Origin: Lunularia cruciata
Taxonomy: Eukaryota; Streptophyta; Marchantiopsida; Lunulariales; Lunulariaceae
Assembly (NCBI GenBank): GCA_948567375.1
Contig: OX419759.1
Span: 46,032,593 to 46,096,592, forward strand
DNA length: 64,000 bases
Reading direction: 5' to 3'
Part shown: in pieces, positions 1 to 11,360 of the stretch
Layout of the letters: each line of letters starts with the position of its first letter
How positions within the stretch are numbered: the first letter of the stretch is position 1
Position numbers and translations under genes: made by a program
Notes under the pieces: generated by a model
What the model was told of the DNA's origin: nothing
Database searches by the model: none
Seen by the model: the letters and a program-made list of their open reading frames with translations, nothing else

Positions 1-146
1 GTGGGCCCACCGTGAAGTCAGTACCCCGAACACAAAATCTAACCGTGGGAAAGTAGTCTTTGAGAAACTGCTATAATAACTCTAACTACTATCACTGGAA
101 CTCCAGTGTCCGAGCATCTAGATGCGGAACTACAAATGGCGTGACA
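1..146 (-). repeat. Element B 3' repeat A2 (cut by the window edge)
   Basis: The first 146 bases are the start of the 3' A-type repeat of B on the minus strand (TGTCACGCC begins at 146). The rest, and any B2 segment, lie left of the window. Confidence 0.8.
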
Positions 147-148
147 GC

Positions 149-254
149 TGTCATGCGTATATACATCGCTACACAACATACATCGCTGTCAACATCATAC
201 ACTATAGAAACACAACTCACACATAAATCATACATTGACTCTTAAGTGCCACAA
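149..254 (-). repeat. Element B B1 segment (106 bp) next to the polypurine tract
   Basis: This is the B copy of the 106-bp segment seen at 12,083-12,188 and 12,640-12,745. It is joined to the A2 repeat through the dinucleotide GC at 147-148, making the palindrome GACAGCTGTC. On the minus strand it is preceded at about 255-265 by the purine run AGGGGGGCGA, a likely polypurine tract. Confidence 0.75.
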
Positions 255-414
255 TCGCCCCCCTAGCTGGTGGTTAGGTCCCTCTAACTATAGATAGCCA
301 TCTATTCTAAGTATATGGTATACCCTCTAATGGGCAAAGATCAGGAGGCCGGGTGCTATGGAGCCCCATCGTTAGTCGCTTGTCTGCAATCTATACCATA
401 TAAAGAATGAACTA

Positions 415-2853
415 GCTATAGGTCAAGTACATTTAGGACATAACCATTGTCCCTGAGGAACCACCGTGAGGGGAGGAGTCATACATGTCATATGCCATCC
501 TCTCGAACAACTATCACACACTAACATAGTAGCAGCTCCACCAGAAGAGCCACATAACATACACCTCAAGCCTGCACGTACAAGTGCCAAGCTTGGGTCC
601 ATAGTACCATCAATGTTTGGGAGGTGGCATGGTGCACAATTGCGCACATGATCGTTCCAAACAACACCATCACGTCCTTCTAACACAAGGACTCCAGATG
701 GCAAAATCTCGTGCACTCTCAAGATAGTGCGGCCTGTAGAAACATCAAGTGTTGTCGATGCTGTCTGCTATAGATATACATAGTCACCTGGATGAAATTG
801 ACGGATCGAGGGTCTATAACCTCCTCCTCAAATGGTAGCATAGCGTAAAGTATCTCTATGTTGAGCAATCGCCAAGTTCTCGAAGGCCATCGGCATCACT
901 CTCCGAAAGATCTCTGCCCGCTGAGAACATGCGCTCATCCATACATCAGGGTCATCCAAGTCCAAAACTACAATGACATCTTGACAAATGGCTATAGGTG
1001 AATCTGGATCTTGTCCATAGAGTAGAAAGTTTGGAGAGAAGGATGCTAAGGAGGCTTGCCGGCTGAACCGATAGCCCATGGCCAACAAAGGTAATTGGAG
1101 ATCCCAATCTCCCAAGTGGCCTCTCTGCAAACCATACTTTTGCAATCCTCTCTTCACCGTCTGAACCACTCTCTCTGCTAAGCCATCTGCCTTAGGGTGA
1201 TCTCGGGATATAGTACAATGATCAATCAAAGCCTTATCACACAAGACCTGAAACTCCCCCAAGAACTCTGTACCCTGATCAGTCAAAACCTCAGTTGGTG
1301 CACCAAAATGACTAAGAACTCGATCCAGGAACGAGTAAGCTGTCCCTTCACTAGACTTGTCAGGAAGTGCCACCAACTCAATCCACTTGGAGAAGTGCTC
1401 CACCATCACCAAAACACACCAATGATGTCTCACAGTTAGCGGTAAAGGTCCATCAAAGTCCAAACTCCAACGGTAACCCAATCCCATGATAGGTAATGGG
1501 TGTAATTGTGGCGTAGGAGCATTGAATGATGCTCTAACTCGGTCACAAACCACACATCTGGCAACAAATTGCTGTACCTTGGTCTGCATATCGCGCCACC
1601 AATAATGACTCTGAAGTAAGCTATATGTATGCTTGACTCCAAAATGTCCTAGCTCCTCATGAGCATGATGGACCAACTGTGGTCTTTGTGATGGAAGTGG
1701 TACTACTCATACTCTAATATCCTCCCGTACATGCAAAAGGTGTCTACCCTCCAATCTGAACCGTCTGGCTTGCTGAAGAACATGGTCTCTCTCCTTGGCC
1801 CCAACTGTACCACCCACAACACTAGTGCGAAGATAGTCCATGACTAAGACATCATCATGAATGTCTTGCTGAACTGTACAAATATCTTCACTCTCTGGAT
1901 CTGTGACCTCAATAACTCCTCCTGTATGCGCTGAGAGAGATACCACCAAAGCCTCTTCAAATATACATAGAAAGGCCGATGCATGCCAACCTAGCACCAT
2001 CTCCTCATCTGTCTCACCATGCCAACGTGCTCCGGTCTGATCTTGCTGGTTGGGACATGGGTTTCTACTCAACCCATCTGCATCACGGTTCACCACTCTA
2101 GGTCTATGAACAATCGTGAAATCATACTCTTGTAAAATCAGAGCCCATCGTGCAAGCTTCCCTAAAAGCTTGTCGGACTCCATCAACCACTTTAGCGGCT
2201 GATGATCAATGATGAGAGTGAAGGGGTTCCCAAATAGGTAGCATCGGAAATGTGCTACTGCCCAAACTGCTGCCAAGCACTCTCACTCATATGAACTATA
2301 CTTTGCCTCCGCTGAATTGTTGGAGCGACTAGCATAGGCCACCACAAACTCCTTCTCCTCATCATCATGCTGGGTGAGCACCGCTCCAAGCCCCAACATA
2401 CTCCAATCAGTGTGAACCTGAAATGGTCGTCCCGCGATCGGTCTCCTCAAAATAGGAGCAGATGTCAACCTCTCCTTGAGCTCTACAAAAGCTCTCTCCT
2501 GCTCATCTTCCCAATGCCACTCCTGTGTAAGCTTGGTCAGCTTTGTCAAGGCCTTGGCAATGGCACTAAATCCTCTAACATAGCGACGATAGAAGTTTGC
2601 CAACCCAAGGAATGCTCGCACTCTGCTCACATCCGTAGGCCAAGGAATACATGCAATAGCCTCCACCTTGGTCTGCTGAACACCAAGTCCTCCGGGGTAG
2701 ATAGTGGGACCCAAATACTCAACCTACTCGTGGAAGAACCTACACTTCCCAGGATTTAGTTTGAGTCCATGAGATCTCAACCTCTCAAACACCTCCAACA
2801 ACTGTCTCTCATGCTCCTCCACAGTAGTGCTATAAACCAAAATGTCATCAATA
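415..2853 (-). mobile_element. Element B parts: end of RT, RNase H, integrase, PHD finger
   Basis: Read leftwards from 2,853, this piece holds the last part of reverse transcriptase, RNase H (HTDWSMLGLGAVL near 2,400-2,300), the HHCC zinc domain and DDE core of integrase (about 1,680-1,000), and the PHD finger (about 560-425; CMLC, CDSC, GWHMTC, LCPKC). It is broken. It continues on the other side of element A at 12,746. Confidence 0.85.
2850..2853. repeat. Target-site duplication of element A, left copy (AATA)
   Basis: AATA lies directly left of A and again directly right of it at 12,746-12,749. A's own RT region (about 9,484-9,490) serves as the uninterrupted site and has this 4-mer once, so the duplication was made by the insertion. 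Confidence 0.85.
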
Positions 2854-3302
2854 TGTCACGCCATTTGTAGTTCCGCATCTAGATGCTCGGACACTGGAGT
2901 TCCAATGATGGTAGTTAGAGTTATTCTAGCTATTTCTCAAAGACTACTTTCCCACGGTTAGATTTCGTGTTCGGGGTACTGACTTCACGGTGGGGCCCAC
3001 CGTCACTTTGCACCGTTTGCACCGTCGAGTGTGCCGTCAGCGGGACCGTTAGGGTTTCAGGGCTAGCTCGAGTCCAGGGGGTATAGTTTCAAAGTGAGCT
3101 CCAGAGAGCTCACTTCTCTGATGTTGAGCCTTCGAGTTCCTGGCTATGGTGGACAGAGGCCGGCGAGCGTCACCTGGATTCTCTATGCTTGAGTGGGTGT
3201 GGCTTGACTGTAATCAGTGCCCAGTTGGTGGCAGTTTATAGAGTGACAGATCAAGTACTGATCTGAGTTGAGTTGAGTTGAAAGTGTTAAGCAATCTGAT
3301 TA
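2854..3302 (+). repeat. A1 repeat (5' end of element A)
   Basis: This 449-bp terminal repeat pairs with A2 at 12,191-12,639 and is about 97% identical by eye with no length change. It starts at the true element tip (TGTCACGCC after the AATA duplication). A TATA-like GTTTATAGAG lies near 3,234, about 60 bp before its inner end. The next bases, CATCAGAG, match only part of the initiator-Met primer site (ATCAGAG), so the primer-binding site is uncertain. Confidence 0.9.
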
Positions 3303-3909
3303 CATCAGAGAAGTGAAGTCAGGGGGAAATCGGGTGCAGGAACGTTGAGTGTTGGTGGTATCTCCAAGCTCGGTGGATCGTGGTAGCTCGATTCAGGTTC
3401 TGTGTTTCCCTAGTGTGCAGAAGCTCGTGTAGTTGATGCAAATTTGGCAATTAGGCGGACGGTGTGCGGAAGCGTTGGCCAAATTTTGAGCAACGAAGGA
3501 GCAATTTTCAAGCAGTGTTGTGATTTTGAGCTCAGGAGGTGAAGGCAGGACCAATTTGCTGCGAGTTGGGCTCAGAAAGTGAAATTGAAGGTGGAGTTGG
3601 AAAGCTCTTCTCATGAAATTGTGATTTGGAAAAACCCGTTTTGTCAATTTGGCTCGAGTGGAAAGTTAGCGGGGGATTTGGCGGACATCCATCTTTAGGG
3701 TTTACGTCAGATTTTACGTCAGATTTACGTCACATTTTTGGGCCAGAATTGGAGGAGTTTCGCTGTTTGGCCAGATTTGGAGAAGTTTCGCCAATTTTGG
3801 AGGAGGTTCGAAGTGGCAACAAGAAAGGCCTCATTTGGCTGAATTTCGGCATTTCGAGGCTTCGAGGCATAGAGCTGTGGGCTATGAGAGGCTACGAAGG
3901 CCTAGAAGG

Positions 3910-3931
3910 GCCAGCAAGCCAGCTTGCTGGC
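3910..3931. other. Perfect hairpin in the leader of element A
   Basis: GCCAGCAAGC and GCTTGCTGGC pair over 10 bp with a two-base loop. B carries an equally perfect version at 26,092-26,113. Structured leader elements of retroelements often serve packaging or dimer formation; that role is only inferred here. Confidence 0.75.
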
Positions 3932-4000
3932 GTGAGGCTAGCTAGTTTAGTGTAGATCTTGGTCATTGGTTGGCAAAATCTGCCTTTCTTGCTAGATTGT

Positions 4001-4068
4001 GCGCAACAGGGTTTGACCCCTAGATCTCTTGTTCCTAGACTGGTGCCCTAGCCAACTGGTCCACCCTC
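4001..4068 (-). ncRNA. tRNA-like (SINE-like) segment antisense in the leader
   Basis: On the minus strand, TGGACCAGTTGG fits the pol III A box at all but one position. It is followed by GGCACCAGTCTAGGAAC and an arm TAGGG-GTCAAA-CCCT(G) in the place of the T arm and B box. B has the same piece on the plus strand at 25,953-26,020. It is therefore part of the family, not a private insertion. It is probably a fossil tRNA-derived SINE head; nothing shows that it is transcribed. Confidence 0.55.
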
Positions 4069-4567
4069 ACTTGTTGTCATAGTGACTGTGCCACTGTTAT
4101 CTATACACATGTAGCTTTGGCTAGGAGAGGCAGTTTGATCCCATTCTTGGTGATCCTGGTAGCTTAGGACTTAGATACGAACTACTCTTATGTCAAATGC
4201 CAAATGGTGGCAGAGTCAGTCCCGTGTTGTGTTATGAGATGGAGGGTTTTCGTTTAGATTTCTTGTGATTGGATCCCCTTCATTCTCTACTTCCTGTTTG
4301 TGCACCACGTTTGTGTGAGGTGCCTTGACTTTTGAGCGTTGGTGCTCTGGTGTGCTCTCGGTGGTGAGGCTGGAGTGATGACCAGTCAGACTACCTTTGT
4401 TTCTCTCCGGTGAGGCAAGAAGTGATGACCTGCAAACCGTGAGAGTGCGTGTTATGATGGCAGGTTACAGGTTGCCCTTCCCCTAGTGTAGTTATCTCGG
4501 TTAGAGTTACATTAGTGGGTGGTGTCTAGTTGGTGTTGGCACTTGGTGGGGCACTTGCAGTTGCGAC

Positions 4568-5725
4568 TTGCGGTTGCAGTTGGTGGTTCGGGTTTGCTGT
4601 TGCAGTTACGTGGTCACGACGGAGTTCTTTGGAGATTCCAGAGGAGTTAGCTCTGCAGTACGCAGTGGGTTTACTCGGAGTGGTGCTCGGTATCAGCCTG
4701 TATCTCAGGTCCCAGTGAGGGAGGAGATTGACTCTGAGTTGGAGTTTGACACAGGAGCTGATTCAGTTGAGAGTGCACTTGGTGTGTCCGCACCATTGTT
4801 GTGGGACATGGACGAGATTTATGGGGCCTCCAAAGGACCTAGGCGTTACTCTGGTACAGTGGGTACTATTGAGTTGGATGATTTCATCTAGGAGTTCGAT
4901 AGTTGGTGTGATCTGCAGCAAATGCGGAACCCGACTTTGTTCACACCCTTCATGGCATGGAAGGGGTTGTTTCAGCACTTGGAGGGTCCACCGATGGACG
5001 ACTACCATGAGTTCAAGAGAGCTCATTTGGAGGAGATTGAGTTATGGAGACAGTATTGGTCTCCACACTATGTCTCCATCACTTCAGGTTCGGTGGCCAG
5101 GAGTAGGTCGGCTGTACCTACGAGTTCTAGCTCGAGTAGTGTTGGTGGAGCTAGTGGAGGTGCACTAGCTGGAGATAGTGCTACTATGAGTGGAGGTACC
5201 GCTGCAGGAGGTGGTGTGGTACCGGGGTTTAACCCCATGGTGGAGTTCTTCCTATGTTTGAGGCAGAACTACCAGGGAGTGCGGACTGACAAGCTGAGGA
5301 GCTTGCAGGAGTTCCAGCGGAAGGCTGGAGAGAGCCTACGCGAGGCATATACTCGCATGAGGCGGCTGATCAGTTTCACTCAGGGAGTTACTGAGGCCCA
5401 GGCAGTCCAATTTTGGTATGGGATACTGGACAGGGAGTTGCGACGTAGAGTTCGTGATGCTACGTTGTTGCAGGCTACTTCGCCCACTTTGGCAGTAGTC
5501 TTTGGTTTGGCTAAGCGTATTGAGCTCAACATGGTGGAAGAGAGAGTGGTGACAGCTGGATTTGGTAGAGAGACCTCATCCACGGTTGTGACTTCTTCTA
5601 GAGTGCAGCAAAGTGCACCACACCTAGTTGGTTTTCGAGGACAGGGTGGACAACCCAGATCCTATGGAGCGAGTGGAGGGCCTAGTGGAGTTAGACCCTT
5701 ACCCTCATTTTTGGGTCAGTAGCAG
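4568..5725 (+). mobile_element. Element A part: gag
   Basis: This region codes for a gag protein. The capsid-like part, about 5,230-5,560, has the plant Ty3/gypsy pattern: an aromatic stretch MVEFFLCLRQNY, then LRSLQEFQRKAGESLREAYTR and a helix-rich tail. It would form the virus-like particle. The same protein is present in B at about 25,280-24,300 on the minus strand. Recognition rests on position and general gag pattern. Confidence 0.75.
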
Positions 5726-5740
5726 CCAGTGAGTGGTGGT

Positions 5741-5890
5741 GTTGCTTGTTGGACTTGTGGTGGACCTCACTATAGGAGAGAGTGTACTCAGGGCAGCGGA
5801 CCTGATACCTCTGGTGCATCACAGCCAGCACAGAGGCAGTGTGAGCACTGCCATAGATTTGGTCATACTAGTGACCGGTGTTTTGACCTA
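5741..5890 (+). mobile_element. Element A part: two zinc knuckles
   Basis: Two Cys/His knuckles follow gag. The first, CWTCGGPHYRREC, has C-x2-C-x3-H-x4-C spacing, one residue shorter than canonical. The second, CEHCHRFGHTSDRC, is the canonical C-x2-C-x4-H-x4-C. Gag knuckles bind the element's RNA. After them comes a basic Gly/Arg-rich stretch (about 5,950-6,000), also typical of RNA-binding tails. Confidence 0.85.
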
Positions 5891-6739
5891 CACCCGGAGT
5901 TACGGAGTGGTAGGGCTGCTATGACAGGTAGTAGAGGAGCTCCAGTTCATGGAGGACGAGGTGGTAGAGGTGGTGGTAGAGGATCTACACCTAGTAGGGG
6001 TGCAGTACCTGCCCTTACTTCTGACACAACTATGGCTACTCGGATTGAGCAGTTGGAGCAGAGATTGGCTAGTATGGCTATTGCTCAGAGGAGATCAGAT
6101 TCGGGTGCTGAGGCTTCCACCTCATATGCTAGTGATAGAGATGCTTTGGACTTCATGTGCGGAGCAGCACAGGTGGATGCATCTGCAGCAGTGACTAGGA
6201 GTGCAGTACGTGCTCCAGAGCCTAGAGGAGCATCAGTGGAGTTGGACCCACAGAGAGGAGAGGTTGGGAGACAGGTCAGACTTCCCCAGTCTTTCACGCT
6301 ATCTGAGGCATTGCAGACGACATCCATGGTTCCTAGACGTCCCAGTGCAGGTGTGGTAGGTGGTGATGGAGTACCTGATGGAGTACCTGCTAGTCAGCCA
6401 CCTGCTACTACACAGATTGAGTCTAGCATGATGTTGGGGGCGGCTCAGCTGATTATGCGGCATCCTTTATTTTCAGCCAGTGACATGTTTACATTGGGAG
6501 TTGACCCAGCCCCAGTGTTCCGGTTGGCTGCCACGTTGTGTGAGAGTAGGGATGGTGCAGTTCCTACTACTAGAGCAGAGGTGGTTGGTAGTGGAGCTGA
6601 CTTGGTTGAGGAGCATGGGATCCGTTCAGCGACCAGTGGTTTATGGCAGGCAGCAGCGGCTAGACTGGAGGAGTTGCCAGCTAGACCGGCCTTTGAGAGA
6701 GCGCGGTTTACACCTGGTGTTGTCCTATTGGATAACCAG

Positions 6740-7110
6740 AGGGGGATCTTTCGTTTGGTAGGACCTTCAGGGAAGGTCTATACACCACAGAGAGTCTTGT
6801 TAGACTCTGGTGCGCAGCCCCTTATGTTGGGGAAGGCTGCAGTTGTTGGTCTGGAGTTACGGAAGACCGATGTGGAGAGGTGTCCATTTCAGATCCTGAC
6901 ATCTCTAGGTGGTGGTTCAACACAGTACATCACACGTGGGGAGCTTGTTGTCCAGGTTCAGCCTGGTCATCCGACTGATAGCTCAGTGGTGAGAGCTCAG
7001 GCTATTGCGACGATAGCTGAGTCATATGATGTGCTAGTTGGGGGAGCAGTGTTATACCCTATGGGTTTCAGTATTGACTATTGGGAGGAGACAGCCTCTT
7101 ATAGACCTGG
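6740..7110 (+). mobile_element. Element A part: aspartic protease
   Basis: The retropepsin active site is seen as VLLDSGAQPLMLG near 6,794-6,832, with the catalytic Asp-Ser-Gly. A downstream hydrophobic-Gly segment (YDVLVGGAVLYPMGFSIDY, about 7,025-7,080) fits the second conserved part of the fold. It would cut the gag-pol polyprotein. The methyltransferase lies directly downstream. Confidence 0.8.
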
Positions 7111-7519
7111 TTGGCAGTCTGGTGAGGGACGGGTATGTCGCCTACCAGTACGTTTCAGTAGTGGCAGTCTTGGCTCACTACAGTCCGGGACCATGGCAGC
7201 ATCAATTTTGGCTTTCAGCGGTGCAGTTACTTGGCCTGGTGACTTGTTGGAGGGGAACGCCCATGCAGAGGATACTCCAGTACCAGAGGAGATCACTCGG
7301 CTATGAAGTACGAGTGGGATTGTTCCATCCACCTTGGATGTTCCATTGTGGAGTTCAGAGGAGGCATTGCAACAGCATGCAGATCAGTTGGTGCAGCAGG
7401 CTTGGAGTGGAGCCTTCGTACCATCAGGGGATGAGTGTGAGGATGAGCCTCCAGAGGCGATTGCTTTGACACCTCTGGATACCACACTCATTGCTTGGCA
7501 GTATCCAGTAGAGGGGATA

Positions 7520-8470
7520 TACCTATTGGAGTTGTTTGGTGGGATCAGCACCGGACTAGCTGCGGTGTTACAGGCGGGTATCCGAGTACAGAGGTACTTG
7601 TATGTAGAGAGAGATGAGACTGCTAGGCGAGTCTCTCTACATCATGTGGCACACTTGGCCTATCGGTATCCGGAGTTATTACCGATGTCAGCAGTCAGAG
7701 GTTACCAGAAGGCCTTACCCGGAGACATTTCCTTACTGGGGGCGCATGACCTAGAGAGACATGGGCCTATTCACTTGGTGATTTCTGGATGGCCATGTCA
7801 GGGACATACACGTGCGGGCCGCGGTTTGGGTCTTCAGGATCCTCGTTCTGGTGTGTTTTGGGAGATGTTACGGATATTACAACATCTCTAGGTTCATCAG
7901 TCTGTTTCTCTAGCTTACCTTTTGGAGAACGTTCCATTGATGGGTGATTCTCGCACTAGAGTGGTGGCGAGTACACATCAGGTCCATTCATGGATGGGAC
8001 CTGCTGTATTGTTAGATGCAGCCAGAGTGGGATCACGGGCTCATCGTCTTCGTCTTTGGTGGACGAACCTTTTACCCAGAGAGGTTCTACAGCGTAGTTA
8101 TGATGGGATTCAGCGACTTGACCACATCCTTGTTGATGATATCTTGGATGTTGGGCGTCAGTCTCAGACAGTGGTAGTGGCTGATAGGTCACATATGGCA
8201 GTGGTGAACCTAGTTGGACAGCCTAGAGCTGCATTTCCCACACTCATGAGTTTCCCAGGCTCTCATGCTTTTCGAGAGGGAGGACCTGGACTTGTTTGGG
8301 ACTCACAGTTACAGCAGTTGGTGGAGCCCAATGCTGATGAGAGAGAGCGGGCGATGGGTTTTTGCACTGGTATTACCGCTGTTCCAGCAGTGTCAGAGGC
8401 ATCCAGGCGTCAGGTGTTAGGTCAGGCTATGGACCTGAACTGTTTGACCTGGATTGTGAGCCTTGGTTTG
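7520..8470 (+). mobile_element. Element A part: DNMT3-like cytosine-5 DNA methyltransferase domain
   Basis: Conserved C5-methyltransferase motifs occur in order. Motif I (AdoMet binding) is LLELFGGISTGL, 7,523-7,558. Motif II is YLYVERDETAR. Motif IV, with the catalytic cysteine, is SGWPCQGHTRAGRGLG, about 7,784-7,830. Motif VI is LLENVPL, about 7,919-7,939. Motif VIII is AHRLRLWWTNL, close to HRARYFWGNL of DNMT3. The end, ERAMGF...RRQVLGQAM (to about 8,432), resembles DNMT3 motifs IX-X. It would methylate cytosine in DNA using S-adenosylmethionine. It lies between protease and RT and fits the same polyprotein. B carries the same domain (about 22,530-21,530, minus). The element is broken, so present activity is not claimed. 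Confidence 0.9.
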
Positions 8471-8984
8471 GCAGAGCAGCGTAGGATGCACTTGATAGGC
8501 ATCACCACTCGGACACTTGTGAGCCCTGTGCCTATCAAGACGATTCAGGCACATGCTGGGGGCGATGGACCGAGTGGACATGGTATTCTTGGGACACATC
8601 CAGTAGCTACTAGGGAGAGTGGTCTACTTGGAGTCCATCCAGGTGAGCGTGGGCTACTTGGATTACACCCTTGGTCCACATGGGATGCAGCCAGAGGACG
8701 TATGGAGCTTGCAGCTAGAGTGGAGGGAGTTTTTCACACAGAGGTTGGGACCTCTAGTGGTCAAGAGCATGACACCATTGCTCCCAAGGGCCCAGTATAG
8801 CAGCCAGTCAGTACGTCTTCCACTCCTACTACAGTTACAGAGGATACTTGGGAGCCAGATCTTGGACCCAAGCTTACTGGAGAGGAAAGACGGAGGGTTT
8901 GGAGGTTCTTGAGGAGTCACACGAGTTGTTTTGCCTTCAGTATGAAGGATTTGGGTGCTCTGAAGGGACCTGGTATACGGATTG

Positions 8985-9800
8985 AGCTGACTAGCGACAC
9001 ACCAGTTTTCCGACGTCCTTATCGATATAGTGATATGGAGAGGACATTGATTCAGAGCCGGAGTAGTGACCTTTTTGAGGCTGGTTTGGTGGAGATTTCA
9101 CATGGAGAGTATGCATCAGCGACAGTGATGCCAGCCAAGAAGGATATGCATGGCAACTATACAGATAGGCGGATGTGTGGAGATTACCGTCCTATCAACC
9201 GACAGACCAGGGCTGATCGGTATGCCATGCCTACACCGGAGGAGATTTTTGATGCGATTGGGCATGCAAAGGTCTTCAGTACTTTGGATCTTCAAGCGGG
9301 ATATCATCAGTTGCCGATCAGGGAGGAGGATAAGTCCAAGACAACATTTTGGGCTATTGATCCTCATGGCAAGGATGTGTTATATCAGTGGAGGTTCTTA
9401 CCATTTGGGTTGAAGAATGCTCCTGCTGAGTTCCAGAGGGTCATGGATAGGATCCTAGCTGGACTAGATTTTGCTCGATGCTATATTGATGACATTTTGG
9501 TGTATAGCACTACTGTGGAGGAGCATGAGAGACAGTTGTTGGAGGTGTTTGAGAGGTTGAGATCTCATGGACTCAAATTACATCCTGGGAAGTGTAGGTT
9601 CTTCCATGAGCAGGTTGAGTATTTGGGTCACACTATCTACCCCGGAGGACTTGGTGTTCAGCAAACCAAGGTAGAGGCTATTGCACGTATTCCTCGGCCT
9701 ACGGATGTGAGCAGAGTGCGAGCATTCCTTGGGTTGGCGAACTTCTATCGCCGCTATGTTAGAGGATTTAGTGCCATTGCCAAGGCCTTGACGAAGCTGA
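8985..9800 (+). mobile_element. Element A part: reverse transcriptase
   Basis: This is a typical Ty3/gypsy RT. It shows MCGDYRPINRQT (palm motif), FSTLDLQAGYHQLPI (catalytic Asp), FGLKNAPAEFQRVMD and the catalytic box YIDDILVYS (about 9,484-9,510), followed by FLGLANFYRRYVRGF of the thumb/connection. It copies the element RNA into DNA. It follows the methyltransferase directly. Confidence 0.95.
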
Positions 9801-9889
9801 CCAAGCTTACACAGGAGTGGTGTTGGGGAGATGAGCAAGAGAGAGCTTTTGTAGAGCTCAAGGAGAGGTTGACATCTGCTCCTATTTTG

Positions 9890-10290
9890 AGGAGACCGAT
9901 CGCGGGACGACCATTTCAGGTTCACACTGATTGGAGTATGTTGGGGCTTGGAGCGGTGCTCACCCAACATGATGATGAGGAGAAGGAGTTTGTGGTGGCC
10001 TATGCTAGTCGCTCCAACAATTCAGCGGAGGCGAAGTATAGTTCATATGAGGGAGAGTGCTTGGTAGCAGTTTGGGCAGTAGCACATTTCCGATGTTACC
10101 TATTTGGTAACCCCTTCACTCTCATCACTGATCATCAGCCGCTGAAGTGGTTGATGGAGTCCGACAAGCTTTCAGGGAAGCTTGCACGATAGGCTCTGAT
10201 TTTACAGGAGTATGATTTCACGGTTGTTCACAGACCTGGAGTGGTGAACCGTGATGCAGATGGGTTGAGTAGAAACCCATGTCCCAACCA
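9890..10290 (+). mobile_element. Element A part: RNase H
   Basis: RNase H of the Ty3/gypsy type follows RT: HTDWSMLGLGAVLTQ (catalytic Asp), FVVAYASRSNNSAEAKYSSYEGE (catalytic Glu), ITDHQPLKWLM (Asp) and a tail with NRDADGLSR. It removes the RNA strand during reverse transcription. Confidence 0.9.
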
Positions 10291-10639
10291 GCAGGATCAG
10301 ACCGGAGCAGGTTGGCATGGTGAGACAGATGAGGAGATGGTGCCAGGTTGGCATGCATCAGCCTTTTTGTGTATATTTGCAGAGACATTGGTGGTATCTC
10401 TCTCAGTGCATACAGGAGGAGTTATTGAGGTCACAGATCCAGAGAGTGAAGATATTGGTACAGTTCAGCGAGACATTCATGATGATATCTTAGTGATGGA
10501 CTATCTTTGCACTGGTGTTGTGGGTGGCACAGTTGGGGCCAAGGAGAGAGACCGTGTTCTTCAGCGAGCCAGACGGTTCAGATTGGAGGGTAGACACCTT
10601 TTGCGTGTATGGGAGGATGGTAGAGTGCGAGTAGTACCA

Positions 10640-11360
10640 CTTCCATCACAGAGACCACAGTTGGTCCGTCATGCTCATGAGGAGCTAGGACATTTTGGAG
10701 TAAAGCATACATATAGCTTACTCCAGAGTCATTATTGGTGGCGCGGTATGCAGACCAAGGTACAACAGTTTGTTGCCAGATGTGTGGTTTGTGACCGAGT
10801 TAGAGCATCATTCAATGCTCCTACGCCACAGTTACACCCATTACCTATCATGGGATTGGGTTACCGTTGGAGTTTGGACTTCGCCGGACCTTTACCGCTG
10901 ACTGTGAGACATCATTGGTATGTTTTGGTGATGGTGGAGCACTTCTCCAAGTGGATTGAGTTGGTGGCACTTCCTGACAAGTCTAGTGAAGGGACAGCTT
11001 ACTCGTTCCTGGATCGAGTTCTTAGTCATTTTGGTGCACCAGCTGAGGTTTTGACTGATCAGGGTACAGAGTTCTTGGGAGAGTTTCAGGTCTTGTGTGA
11101 CAAGGCTTTGATTGATCATCGTACTACATCCCAAGATCACCCTGAGGCAGATGGCTTAGCAGAGAGAGTGGTTCAGACGGTGAAGAGAGGATTGCGAAAG
11201 TATGGTTTGCAGAGAGGCCACTTGGGAGATTGGGATCTCCAGTTACCTTGGTTGGCCATGGGCTATCGGTTCAGCCGGCAAGCCTCCTTAGCATCCTTCT
11301 CTCCATACTTTCTACTCTATGGACGAGATCCAGATTTACCTGCAGCCATTCGTCGAGATG
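10640..11360 (+). mobile_element. Element A part: DDE integrase
   Basis: The N-terminal HHCC zinc domain reads HEELGHFGVKHTYSLL...CVVCDR (about 10,675-10,800). The catalytic core shows WSLDFAGPLPL (first Asp), VLTDQGTEFLG (second Asp) and EADGLAERVVQTVK (Glu). It is a DDE integrase, not a tyrosine recombinase, which matters because the element ends look like split direct repeats. A C-terminal segment VLVLEGRDGVVWKDHVRNCAPCHLP (given here in part) leads into the PHD finger. Confidence 0.92.

Larger units (their letters stand above)
3303..4567 (+). mobile_element. Leader of element A
   Basis: This is a long 5' untranslated leader between the A1 repeat and gag, shared with B (27,434 leftwards). 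It contains a perfect 10-bp hairpin (3,910-3,931) and an antisense tRNA-like segment (4,001-4,068). No coding domain was recognised in it. Confidence 0.7.

Noticed and set aside
4001-4068. A genuine tRNA gene
   Set aside because: Only the D-arm/A-box and T-arm-like parts fit; no acceptor stem pairing was found, and the segment is shared by both element copies.
7520-8470. Methyltransferase as a host gene that an element landed beside
   Set aside because: It fits the polyprotein between protease and RT and occurs at the same place in B, so it belongs to the element.
9578-9970. 130-residue ORF antisense to RT, also seen at 2,367-2,759
   Set aside because: It is repeated only because both places are copies of the same RT sequence; it is a shadow of the coding strand.
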